Made by a program: the position numbers and the translations under genes. From IMG/VR virus record IMGVR_UViG_3300046011_007723, positions 1 through 63,582 of that record: a DNA stretch of 63,582 nt; one strand, written 5' to 3'. This DNA comes from a virus. Position 1 is the stretch's first letter. Each line of letters opens with the position of its first letter. The notes beneath the pieces are model-generated. The model worked only from the letters and a program-made list of their open reading frames with translations, searched no databases and was not told where the DNA came from. Shown piece by piece: positions 24,625-34,834 of the stretch.

Positions 24625-27600
24625 TTAGTAAAAATATCTTCTAATTGCTAACGCATATACAACATCAGATGGACGTACATCAGATTTTGTGAATGTTTTA
24701 GTAAAATCTCTTTTGTGAAGTGTACCAACATCAGAATAATAATATCTAAACAAATCAGGCACGGATTTTTCTAAAATTGCATTATCGCCAGTGCTTACTC
24801 CACCCATAGCAAAATACTGAATTTCAGTTGAGTTTGGTAATACAAAATCATTATACCAATCCGCATTTTCATTTAATTCATCAATCCAATCTTTTGCTTC
24901 TTGGAAAGAATTTACTTGCATAGACCAAGGGTGTCTCGAAACTCTATAGCTTGAGCCATCAGAATATTTAAATAAATTTGCCTTTGGTACAACAATTAAC
25001 CCATCATCATACTGGATATCCGGTTTGTTATCAAGTTGACCTATCCTCATCCCCTCTATCCAAAATTTACTATTATTTTTATCATTAAAAATAATAGAAG
25101 ATACATTTTGTATCCCTGAAGGGACATCAATACTCCACTTTAAATTTTCCCCGTGTTGTATATTTGTTGTGTCAATGTTAAACTTAACAACGCGATTTGT
25201 AGCCCAAATAGAATTATCTTTAGTGGTAACGCTAATTGTTGCATTTGATTTCTCTTCTTTAATAGACAAAAATGCATTTAAAGAAGAACTACCATCTGTT
25301 GGTCTATTTAAGAAAAATCCAGCGCTATAGACCCCATCCATATTTGATATAGTGGATAGCGCCTTAAACTTAAATTCATAATGACAAGTTGCTCCAGGTT
25401 GATCATATGTTAAATTTCTTAATGCTGGGTTAGCTGAAATACCAACCTCAATATTCGTAATGTCAGAAACAGACACTCCAATATATTCAACAAGGTCAGA
25501 ACTATAGGTTAACGATGTTGGTTTGATATTATTGTACCCAGAAACCGTAAAATATTCACCAGTTTTAACTTGGGTTATCGAGTTTCTATTTATATCAAAG
25601 AATTCTATAGTTTGATGTGGTTTAGATGAATTAACAATATAAGCCTTTGACGTTAATGGCGAACCGTTAGTTGCATATTCAGCTGTACTTGGTTTAACCG
25701 TTAATGTGATTTCTGTCGTTGAGTCAACAATACTATTATCGTCTAATTTAACCAAAACATAAGATTTACGCGCTAATTTTACTCCAGCGTAACTATGCGT
25801 TGATGCTTCTGAATAGTTATAATGTGACTCTGTAAAATCATCAAAAGCTTCAACTTTAAATTTTCTGCCATTATTTGATACAACGGTATAATCGTATGTA
25901 TCTGTAACAATAGCATTAGTTGGAGTTATTGTAAACTTAACGACATCTCCTTCTTTCTTAGCATTATTTATAGATTGTGAATCATTTTCAATAGTGTATG
26001 ATTTTGGTAACACTATAATTTTCTGACATTCAACAGGGTAAATAACATCACCAGAATTATCTGAGGGGACAAATTTTATTCTGCACTTTTTATTGACAGA
26101 AGAAAGGAATCCAGTTGGTACAGTGTATCTAAACGCAGCAACATTATCTGTGTCCAAATTTGATTGGGTAAACTGCAACAAATTACTGACTGGAGTTAAT
26201 GCATTTCCATATTTGTCTGTATAAGTTATCCCTGAAATCGCAACAAAACTTCCAGTGCTATAATCAAATAAACCTACAGAATAAGAAGTATCTTTTATTC
26301 TTGGCGTAACAACAACATAATAAGATAAATTTTCAAAAATTTCATGTGAACTATCAATAGAAACCCCTTTGTTGGTGTCTGTAAATGTTGATGCTATGAT
26401 ATCACCATTCATAATTTTAGCCGTAATAAATCCAGCAGTATCAGTTTTAGACTTAACTTTTATCGTTACAACATTTGTTCCTGTTAAAGAAATAGCAGGA
26501 GTAATAACACCTAATGAACTAATGTTAGTCAAAGGAGTATCATTCACAGTAACATCGATATCACTAAACGTAATCCCAGACAAAGGTAAAGTCAAAGTAT
26601 GTACATCAGACGGCAAGAAAAACTCATTAGGTGTAAACGTCATGATAGATGCCGCGCCATTGTAAATTGACCTTGCTGGCGATGCTTCATATATTTTAAT
26701 GGCGTTAACGCCCGTATTTGTTGAGATAGATGATGTACCGGTGATAGTTGAACTTGTAATGTTAGCTGTAATTGTACCAATAGTGTAGCTGTTAGATGTT
26801 ACATTAATAACAACAGCGTCGTTTCCACTCAACTCTGGGCAACCTGATAACGCGCCGGTTGATGGTGTTATACCAACTGGTGTGCCGTTAACTTTAACAA
26901 CAATATCTCCAGCAACTAAAGTTTTTAATGGCAGTTTTAACGTATGTATATCAGTTGACAAAAAATGCTCTGGTGTAAACGTTATTGTTTCATTTTTACC
27001 ATAATACACGGTTGTATTACCTGAAACAGAATACGATTTTTTGATTCCAGAATTAGTTGTCAATGCTGTATAATTTGTAATATTAGAATCAGCAACATTG
27101 GTCAAAACAGCTTTAACCGTACCAACAGCCCAACTGTTTGTCGTTACGTTTATTGTTACAGTATTATTAAATTGTAATGTTGGGCAACCTGATAGTGTGC
27201 CGTTTGATGATGTTATTGTCACTGGTTCACCGTTAACAGTTACAGAAACATCAGATGCAACTAAATTTGTTAATGGAAGTGTTAACGTATGTGTATCAGT
27301 TGACACGAAATTCAACGGCGTAAATGTTATCGTTGTATTCAACCCATTCATTATATTAGCTTGAGTTGTTGGGGTATATGAATACGATTTAACAATACCT
27401 TTATTTGTTGTCACATAAGTATTTGATGTGATTCCAGAATCAGCAACATTGGTCAAAACAGCTTTAACCGTACCAATCGCATTGCTACTAGATGTAACCA
27501 CAACATTAACAGTATTATTAAATTGTAATGTTGGGCAACCTGATAACGCGCCGGATGGTGTTATTGTCACTGGTGTTCCATTAACAGTTACAGAAACATC

Positions 27601-30600
27601 AGTTGCAACTAAATCCACCAGCGGCAGTTTTAACGTATGTATATCAGTTGACACGAAATTCAACGGCGTAAATGTTATCGTTGTGTTCGACCCATTCATT
27701 ATATTAGCTTGAGTTGTTGGGGTAAAATTAAACTCTCTAAAATTCGCGCTGTTGATAGTAACCAATTGACTTGCGTTAGGACGATCCGCACTTCCAAAAA
27801 ATTCAATTTTTGGTGTAATGGTCCCAGAAGCCCAACTATTAGATGTAACCACAACAATAACAGCGCCGTTTCCAGTTAATGCTGGGCAACCTGATAACGC
27901 GCCGGTTGACGGTGTTATACCAACTGTTGCGCCGTTAACAGTTACAGAAACATCAGTTGCAACTAAACCCACCAGCGGCAGTGTTAACGTATGTATATCA
28001 GTTGATGCGAAATTCGACGGCGTAAATGTTATTGTTGATGTTCCTGTATTAGTAAGAGCATAAAAAGTTCTTGAAGACTTATAATATTTAAGAGGAAGCG
28101 CTTCACTTGTTACAGTTACCGCATTTGATTTACTAAATGAGGTTGTGTCAGCAGATTTAATGATATAACATATTAATGCGAATTTATCATTGGCTACAAC
28201 ACCGGCTGATGCATTGACCTTAAAATTAAAAATCCCGTTTGTATATGATGTCACATCATATAATATTGCGGTTGATGCAAGTTCAGTATTCAACGCAGTA
28301 TTTGTCGTTGTTTTGGACGTAGAGCTAACCGCAGAACCGTTTGCTGTTACTGTAAAGTAAGAACCATGCGTAGACAAATCTTTTGCATCTGTAGAATTTC
28401 CTGCTACAGGAGTAATAGCAAGATATAATTTATCTGAACCGCTAAGAACAACAGATGTTTCCACAGCAATATCTGACGTTGTTCCAACTATAACACTAAA
28501 CGCATTCTCAGTTTTATTTTTCCCGTTTCTATGGATACTCAAAGATATAGGAACCACAGGTTTGGTACTAACGCTCAAGTCTTGAGATTTTGTTAACTGA
28601 ATAAGAACTGTAGAACTTGTGACAGAATTTATTTTTACATTTATAATGTTACCTGTTGTTGTGGTTGCGGTGTTCTTTTTAATCCAGATTTCTTTAGAAA
28701 TCTTTTTATTAGAATCAACTTTACCAACAACACGTATAGAGGATTCAGGGTTTACTTCTGCAATTAAACCTAATGTATTGCCGGTTGACGTGATATCAAA
28801 TGTTACTGTGTCATCTTTATTCAAATTAGGAACATCAATTTCAACTCTAATTCGGTAAGAGTTAGTTGAATCTGGAAGTTCTAAACCAGTTATTTTAGTT
28901 TCTGTTGCATCATAAAAATTAATATTTGCTGTTGGTGTATTGACAGCAACTAATGAAATTTCAGAGTTTGATGCAGATGCCACAGTGCTAGAAGAATCAG
29001 TGACCGTTAATACAATTTGTTTGGTTGATGCAATACCTTTAGAATTTCTTGTAATAGGTATAGATAACGAACCGCCTACTGCAATGCTACCACTTCCACT
29101 ATAAGTTGAAAAATAATCAGAAATGTTACTAGCATCAGCAAACGCAATAGACCAAGTAACATTTCTAGCAGTGTTTTCATTTAAAATAGTTACGTTATAA
29201 TTTACAGTTCGACCAACATCAATAGTTGAACTGTCTTTCGTAATTTTAAAGGTTCTTGTTGCGTTATTCAATAACAATGAATCTTTAGCAGATAAATTAC
29301 GAGAAGTTGGTTTAATTTCTGCATTTAGTGTAATATTACTAGGCACACCAAGACTAAAACCAACATCAACTAAATTAGAAACAGCAAGCAATTCAGCAGA
29401 AGTCATTGTTGTAGAAAATGTGTTTGTATTACCAGCAAACACATAAACACCAGCCGCAGATGGTACAGGATTTGGTGTAATATTAATCGAAAATATTTCA
29501 GATGTTGGAAAGTTACTTTGGGCGATTAACAATTTAGCAGAAGAAGCCGTACCGCTTGTGCTAGTAGGGTTAATCGTAGTCAAATCTCCAGTATTTGTGC
29601 TATTTCTAAATGAAGTTGACAACGTTGGCTGGACAGATTTTGTTAAATTAAAATTGTTAGATGTCAGCGTATTTTTGCCATTGTATAGCAAAGAAACATT
29701 AAAGGTTTTGTCTGTTGTAGCTAATCGATTAGCTACAGCAGTGAGGCTAAATGTCAATGTTCCTGTTCCATCTAATACTCCAGATGTTTTATTCAATGTG
29801 TATTCATTAGGCGCAAGATTTGATACCTTAATTTCTGTTATTTTGGTCCCAGCAGCAGCTGCGCCATAACTTGAAGTTACAGAAAAATTAATTGTTCCTG
29901 CATCCGTTATACTTGAATTAGCAGTTTTATCCGCAGATATTGTTGTTGTTTCTTCGTTGTTTTGGATGTAGCAAATAGAATTTATGCCTTTGCCTTTATT
30001 TGCGCCAGTTAACTCCAATTTTAACGTTTTTGCCGCTGTCAATACCAGACTGTTTGAAACTGTAACAGAAACGGTTAATGTAGTTCCAGTGAACGAAGTT
30101 ATAACAGGTGAAAGCACATAGCCGGTTAAAGTCGTAATATCAACGTCATTGGCAGTGATAACAAATGGAATCGTGTCAGATAGCGCATTTGTTGTATAAT
30201 GGTTCGTTTCTAAAGCGAATGTTATTCTAGACCCTTGTGATACGTTAGAAGAAAATGCGTTATTTGATAGTTTGTAATATTTCGTATCAAAATTACCTAT
30301 GATTTTAACTACATGCTCTTTGGAATTACCAGATGCATCAGTGAAAACATATCGATACTGTCCATTTTTATCTTTATAAACAGTTTCTCCTGCCACATCG
30401 TCAGCAGATACGCTTCTAGTCAATACATGCGTAGGGTTAGCGTTTGATGTATTAAAAGGGTTTGCTGTTGTAAATGACGATGTGATATCCACTTCAGCTG
30501 CACTGCCAATTTTCTTATAAACTTTATATGAAATTGGAATATCAGCTTCAGCATTATTAGATTGGAACGACACATTAATTGTATCAGTTGTTGCTACTGA

Positions 30601-33600
30601 AACTGGTCCACTCACAGAATATGCTGTTTTAACAGGGTTCAACAATTTAATAGTAGAGGATAAAGATGACCCATATAAAAATTCAGGATATTTCGTAATG
30701 TCTCTGCTAGATTTATTATGTGGCGTAACCGTTAGCGTAATTTTTCTAGCAGCTTGAGATGCCCCATCATCTGTTACTTTCAATTTAATGACTGCTTTAC
30801 CAGCTGAATCAACGGCAAACGTAAACGATGTCAAAGATGTAATTGCTGTTCCATTTAAAGTTTTAGAATCAAAGGTAGCCGTTCCATCTGTTACAACAAC
30901 TGTGCCAGTAAAGTCACCTTTCAAATCGTAATTGATTGCGTTGAATGTAAAGGTAAAGTATTCTCCTTCACTCACAACATAACTAGAAGGTTCAATAGTA
31001 TAAGTCGCAGTTGGTTTAGGGACTTTCAATTCAGTTACAACAGCATCGCCAACTTGGTCTCCAGTCACAACACTAATTGGTTTTGTATCAGCATATTTTG
31101 CGCTCATATCAACATAATAGTTAACAGAAACATATGATGATGCGTATTCTTTACCTGCTGGATTATTAGAGAAAGTGATTACAAAGGTAGATCCTTCTTT
31201 CCCTTGAGGAATAACAATATAGCCGGTTGCGTTGCCAGAATCATCGGTGGTTGGTTGTTGAGTTAGGAACGTAGAACCAGTCAAATTTGTTACAAACCCA
31301 TCTTCTTGTAATTCTTTTCCAAAGAAATAATATAATTTTGTGTTAGCCAACATATTGGTGACTTTATATTGTATAACACGCTCACGTGTAACCGGAATAA
31401 TATTCTTACTGAAATTATAGGTTGTTCCTGACACGATTTTATTTTTAGATGTTGCAATATCAATAAAATCCGCGTCGGCAGAAGTAATAGCAGAAGTTGA
31501 TAAGGTAGCGCCTGATTTCGGATCCCAAGCATTCCATACCGTAACCGGCACAAGATCTGATGTTCCAGCTAATTGTTTAATTGTATCTGCATCATTAACA
31601 GGCAACAATTCTTTGACCCAATGGTCTGTGTCAGGTTTTAACACAGCAGAACCAGAAGCTGTTGTTACGTTATACGGGTTAACAGATACTGTTGTTGAGT
31701 ACGAGTTAACGCCGGTTAATTTTGTTGACGTATAAGGTAAAGTGATTGTGTTAGAGTTAATACCAATTCCAGTTGTAGCTAAATTAGCATGAGCTGTTTT
31801 AGTGTAAAATTTTGGTCTTAATTCATTTTTGTCATAATCAATCTCAGTTTGCATATCTGGATTGGTGACGTCAGCAACATTTTTACCTTGGAACGCATCA
31901 ACTAAGAATCCGTTGTTGAATAATGGAGTGCCATTATCATCAGTAAAGGTTTTTGATGAGGTATCTTTTTCAAGCATTGATAATGAAGTATAGTATTCAA
32001 CATTTTCAATTCTGCCTTCCAAAACGCCGATATCTTTCATCGTATATCTTTTGTTTTTAACTAAAGATAATTTTGTAGATTTTTCATCATCAGTATAAGC
32101 GTCATAGGTAATAGAGCAAATATCCATAGCGTCTGGATTAGACGCTGGATTAATAGGTTGTCTAGCAGGAATACCTTGTATGATTTGATATTTACCTGTT
32201 TTGTCTAAAGATAATTTGTCAATTCTACCGAGGTAATAGTCAACATCTAAAATAGCATTAGAGAATGGTAAAATAAATGTATCAAACCCAGCACCATTTT
32301 CTTTTTGAACAGGTCTAAAATCTAAACAGTTTCTTAGTTTATATGTTGAGAATGAAACGCTGTCGTAATAATTGCCAATATCAGAATAAGAAACCGCAAT
32401 AGTATTATTTACAACAAGAGGTCCTTCGCCAGAATGTACATAATAATCAAACACGGCTAAAATTGATGTTGTAGTAGTAAAGGCGGTTTTTCTACTTATA
32501 AATCCATTGCCATAATATGAATCAGTTTGACCGTTATCAATTTGGAATGTAGAACCAATATTTTCATATGCAGTTGTTCCTAACGTTGTACCAGAAATAT
32601 CGTATAGTTTACCGTTACGCATAACAACAGAATTTGCACTATATGATACTAATTCATCATATGCCCCTGCATAAATTTTACTTCCAATTTCATAAGCGCC
32701 CGTAAATTTATGAATATCAGATACACCCAAACTTTGCGTAGCTGCAGAATCCTCTAAAAACGTGACCTTTTTGCCATAATTAGAAACTAATGTTTTTGTT
32801 CTTACAGCCTGACCAGACATGTTTATAGTTGCTATGATATCAACAACACCATTGAATGATGCATCATTAAAATCAAAACTGATAGAAGAATTCGTATCTG
32901 GATTTGTGCTAACTGTAATATCTATTTGCGATAAATCCAAAACAGAATTAACCACATATCCATTTCCAGAAGATAAGGATAATAGAGCAATTGTGTAATT
33001 AATATTGTTTGATGTCCCTGAAGATGGAACAAAATCTTTTGTTAATGAATCTGACGTCAACGAACACACGCCGCCGTAAACTGGAACAGATTTGAACAAT
33101 TTTTTTGTTTCATATGAAATGCTAGAAACAGTTTTAATATTACCAAGTGGAATTGGAAACACCAATAGTCTATTTGCGGTATCTGATATTTTAGCTGATG
33201 TTAATGTTGCTATAAATTCTCCTGTTTTTTCTCCAATTGAAATCACAGAAGAAAAAGAATCTGACGTTAACGATACATCATCAAGATAAAGCTGGTATTC
33301 GCCATATGAAACTGGAATAAGGTTAATGACCCTTGCTGTCCCAATAATAGTGCCTGTGCTATTATACAGATTTACACTTGAAGAAGATGTGATATCAGGG
33401 AGACTTCCTGATATTGAACCTACAGTAACATAGTTTCCATACTGCGTTGCAACAGTATAATCTGTTGTGCTTGCAAATGTTCTTGGTTTAGTTAATTGAA
33501 TAGAACTAACACCATTTTTTTCAATCTCATATCCTTTGACGTAAGCCTTACCCGCTGCTACATTTAGTGTCAATAATGTTTCGTCTGGGTTAGCCTTTAC

Positions 33601-34779
33601 CGTAGGCAATAAACCATTTACAATATAATCTCCAGATTCATCGTATGTTCTACGAGCAAATATATCCTCAAGATTAGAATAGATAGGTAGACGTTGGTCT
33701 GATTGAACAACGCCATTTTTAATGTGGCAAATATCAATGAAATCTTCAGAAGATAAAGATTGTTCTTGATATCTAACGGCGGTTGCTTCTAACGATATAA
33801 AGTATCTATCTGCACCTGGAGCAGCATAATTATATGAACCAAACGAAGGATCTAATAACGTAGCATCAGAATCTGCTGTTATGATTGACTCTATAGCCTT
33901 TAATCCAATAACAGTGGATAATGAAACCGTAAAACCTATTGCATCAGTTACTAAAGTGTTTGCGCTGCTTTTAAGAACTAGGTTTGTGTTATCAGCAATC
34001 GATAAAACTGTTCCAATGAGTTTATTATCAATTGTAAAAATATCATCCCCAACACTTAATTCTGTTGTGAATAATGTACCAACGCCGGTAATATTAGCAG
34101 AACTTGTTGATGCTGTTATTGTTCCCGCGTAAAGCCTTTTAACATATTTAGAAACAACAATAGTTTGGCTCGGGCAATATACAAAAGAATTTTTTGTGTA
34201 AAATATGCCTTCGTCAATACCAAATAAAACAGAATTTCCAGATACAGTATCGCCTGTTGCTTCAGTAGAAAACGATCTAAAAATAGAGGTTGTTCCGATA
34301 ACTGGATTTGGGACAGAATACACATCAAGACGAACATTATTGCTGACGTATTTAGATGATGACCCTGCTGACCCACCAGAAATTAATGTCGCATAAATTG
34401 TTTTTGGATCAGTGTCTGTTTTTTGTGTAACCGCCTTAATCAAATATTTTCTATTATCTGAGTTAACTACATCTTCGCTGTTAACGATTAGATATTTTCC
34501 GATAATATTATTGTCAAAAACAATAGCGCCGTTATTGAACGATTCAGCAATTTTAAAATATGTTACATTAAAATCAACTGTGTGTGCTGCACCATCAACC
34601 ACTGAACCATCTTCAAAAATATGGTCAGCAAATTTCGTTACTTGATTTTGAAGTATTGATTGTATCTGTGTTAATTCTCTAGCCTGAACAGCTGCTCCAG
34701 GTTGGAAAAGTATTTTATGAAATCCTTTTTTATGATCATAATCATCATAATAAGGATCTATGTTCAAATTCATTGGCAT
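24625..34779 (-). CDS. Giant baseplate-periphery protein (DUF4815 N-terminus plus Ig-like repeats)
   Basis: A 3384-residue protein, one of the largest in such phages. Residues 1-60 ('NLNIDPYYDDYDHKKGFHKI…FQPGAAVQARELTQIQSILQ') are the diagnostic DUF4815 start; this region continues to about 1090 and replaces T4 gp10-type proteins. A VTG-x-GT-x-F module occurs at about 215-275. From about 1220 on, the protein is a chain of Ig/Calx-beta-like domains ('YVVSEGEYFTFTFNA', 'NPVKTAYSVSG…'), including five close 115-residue repeats. The C-terminal 150 residues are distinct, with a Trp-rich helical patch 'AKDWIDELNENADWYNDF'. Likely a baseplate-anchored surface-reaching arm. A CTAAATA element lies 39 bp upstream. 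Confidence 0.85.
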   Translation of the reverse strand: MPMNLNIDPYYDDYDHKKGFHKILFQPGAAVQARELTQIQSILQNQVTKFADHIFEDGSVVDGAAHTVDFNVTYFKIAESFNNGAIVFDNNIIGKYLIVNSEDVVNSDNRKYLIKAVTQKTDTDPKTIYATLISGGSAGSSSKYVSNNVRLDVYSVPNPVIGTTSIFRSFSTEATGDTVSGNSVLFGIDEGIFYTKNSFVYCPSQTIVVSKYVKRLYAGTITASTSSANITGVGTLFTTELSVGDDIFTIDNKLIGTVLSIADNTNLVLKSSANTLVTDAIGFTVSLSTVIGLKAIESIITADSDATLLDPSFGSYNYAAPGADRYFISLEATAVRYQEQSLSSEDFIDICHIKNGVVQSDQRLPIYSNLEDIFARRTYDESGDYIVNGLLPTVKANPDETLLTLNVAAGKAYVKGYEIEKNGVSSIQLTKPRTFASTTDYTVATQYGNYVTVGSISGSLPDITSSSSVNLYNSTGTIIGTARVINLIPVSYGEYQLYLDDVSLTSDSFSSVISIGEKTGEFIATLTSAKISDTANRLLVFPIPLGNIKTVSSISYETKKLFKSVPVYGGVCSLTSDSLTKDFVPSSGTSNNINYTIALLSLSSGNGYVVNSVLDLSQIDITVSTNPDTNSSISFDFNDASFNGVVDIIATINMSGQAVRTKTLVSNYGKKVTFLEDSAATQSLGVSDIHKFTGAYEIGSKIYAGAYDELVSYSANSVVMRNGKLYDISGTTLGTTAYENIGSTFQIDNGQTDSYYGNGFISRKTAFTTTTSILAVFDYYVHSGEGPLVVNNTIAVSYSDIGNYYDSVSFSTYKLRNCLDFRPVQKENGAGFDTFILPFSNAILDVDYYLGRIDKLSLDKTGKYQIIQGIPARQPINPASNPDAMDICSITYDAYTDDEKSTKLSLVKNKRYTMKDIGVLEGRIENVEYYTSLSMLEKDTSSKTFTDDNGTPLFNNGFLVDAFQGKNVADVTNPDMQTEIDYDKNELRPKFYTKTAHANLATTGIGINSNTITLPYTSTKLTGVNSYSTTVSVNPYNVTTASGSAVLKPDTDHWVKELLPVNDADTIKQLAGTSDLVPVTVWNAWDPKSGATLSTSAITSADADFIDIATSKNKIVSGTTYNFSKNIIPVTRERVIQYKVTNMLANTKLYYFFGKELQEDGFVTNLTGSTFLTQQPTTDDSGNATGYIVIPQGKEGSTFVITFSNNPAGKEYASSYVSVNYYVDMSAKYADTKPISVVTGDQVGDAVVTELKVPKPTATYTIEPSSYVVSEGEYFTFTFNAINYDLKGDFTGTVVVTDGTATFDSKTLNGTAITSLTSFTFAVDSAGKAVIKLKVTDDGASQAARKITLTVTPHNKSSRDITKYPEFLYGSSLSSTIKLLNPVKTAYSVSGPVSVATTDTINVSFQSNNAEADIPISYKVYKKIGSAAEVDITSSFTTANPFNTSNANPTHVLTRSVSADDVAGETVYKDKNGQYRYVFTDASGNSKEHVVKIIGNFDTKYYKLSNNAFSSNVSQGSRITFALETNHYTTNALSDTIPFVITANDVDITTLTGYVLSPVITSFTGTTLTVSVTVSNSLVLTAAKTLKLELTGANKGKGINSICYIQNNEETTTISADKTANSSITDAGTINFSVTSSYGAAAAGTKITEIKVSNLAPNEYTLNKTSGVLDGTGTLTFSLTAVANRLATTDKTFNVSLLYNGKNTLTSNNFNLTKSVQPTLSTSFRNSTNTGDLTTINPTSTSGTASSAKLLIAQSNFPTSEIFSINITPNPVPSAAGVYVFAGNTNTFSTTMTSAELLAVSNLVDVGFSLGVPSNITLNAEIKPTSRNLSAKDSLLLNNATRTFKITKDSSTIDVGRTVNYNVTILNENTARNVTWSIAFADASNISDYFSTYSGSGSIAVGGSLSIPITRNSKGIASTKQIVLTVTDSSSTVASASNSEISLVAVNTPTANINFYDATETKITGLELPDSTNSYRIRVEIDVPNLNKDDTVTFDITSTGNTLGLIAEVNPESSIRVVGKVDSNKKISKEIWIKKNTATTTTGNIINVKINSVTSSTVLIQLTKSQDLSVSTKPVVPISLSIHRNGKNKTENAFSVIVGTTSDIAVETSVVLSGSDKLYLAITPVAGNSTDAKDLSTHGSYFTVTANGSAVSSTSKTTTNTALNTELASTAILYDVTSYTNGIFNFKVNASAGVVANDKFALICYIIKSADTTSFSKSNAVTVTSEALPLKYYKSSRTFYALTNTGTSTITFTPSNFASTDIHTLTLPLVGLVATDVSVTVNGATVGITPSTGALSGCPALTGNGAVIVVVTSNSWASGTITPKIEFFGSADRPNASQLVTINSANFREFNFTPTTQANIMNGSNTTITFTPLNFVSTDIHTLKLPLVDLVATDVSVTVNGTPVTITPSGALSGCPTLQFNNTVNVVVTSSSNAIGTVKAVLTNVADSGITSNTYVTTNKGIVKSYSYTPTTQANIMNGLNTTITFTPLNFVSTDTHTLTLPLTNLVASDVSVTVNGEPVTITSSNGTLSGCPTLQFNNTVTINVTTNSWAVGTVKAVLTNVADSNITNYTALTTNSGIKKSYSVSGNTTVYYGKNETITFTPEHFLSTDIHTLKLPLKTLVAGDIVVKVNGTPVGITPSTGALSGCPELSGNDAVVINVTSNSYTIGTITANITSSTITGTSSISTNTGVNAIKIYEASPARSIYNGAASIMTFTPNEFFLPSDVHTLTLPLSGITFSDIDVTVNDTPLTNISSLGVITPAISLTGTNVVTIKVKSKTDTAGFITAKIMNGDIIASTFTDTNKGVSIDSSHEIFENLSYYVVVTPRIKDTSYSVGLFDYSTGSFVAISGITYTDKYGNALTPVSNLLQFTQSNLDTDNVAAFRYTVPTGFLSSVNKKCRIKFVPSDNSGDVIYPVECQKIIVLPKSYTIENDSQSINNAKKEGDVVKFTITPTNAIVTDTYDYTVVSNNGRKFKVEAFDDFTESHYNYSEASTHSYAGVKLARKSYVLVKLDDNSIVDSTTEITLTVKPSTAEYATNGSPLTSKAYIVNSSKPHQTIEFFDINRNSITQVKTGEYFTVSGYNNIKPTSLTYSSDLVEYIGVSVSDITNIEVGISANPALRNLTYDQPGATCHYEFKFKALSTISNMDGVYSAGFFLNRPTDGSSSLNAFLSIKEEKSNATISVTTKDNSIWATNRVVKFNIDTTNIQHGENLKWSIDVPSGIQNVSSIIFNDKNNSKFWIEGMRIGQLDNKPDIQYDDGLIVVPKANLFKYSDGSSYRVSRHPWSMQVNSFQEAKDWIDELNENADWYNDFVLPNSTEIQYFAMGGVSTGDNAILEKSVPDLFRYYYSDVGTLHKRDFTKTFTKSDVRPSDVVYALAIRRYFY
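26330..28085 (-). repeat. Five tandem ~115-residue Ig-like units in the giant protein
   Basis: Each unit carries 'T-I-T-F-T-P-x-x-F-x-S-T-D-x-H-T-L-x-L-P-L', then 'D-V-x-V-T-V-N-G-x-P-V', then 'L-S-G-C-P-x-L' and ends '…TN-G-I-x-K-S-Y'. Units 2 and 3 are almost identical in protein and share long DNA identity (27100-27720). Unit 5 is the most diverged. Confidence 0.85.
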
Positions 34780-34817
34780 ATTCTAGTTCTCTTATTGTTA
34801 TTGGTTAACGATACAAT

Positions 34818-34824
34818 TATTTAG
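34818..34824 (-). promoter_or_regulatory. Putative late promoter variant (CTAAATA)
   Basis: CTAAATAA on the minus strand, 39 bp upstream of the giant protein start at 34779, in the 55-bp gap after gp8. Confidence 0.6.
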
Positions 34825-34834
34825 GCTATTTTCT

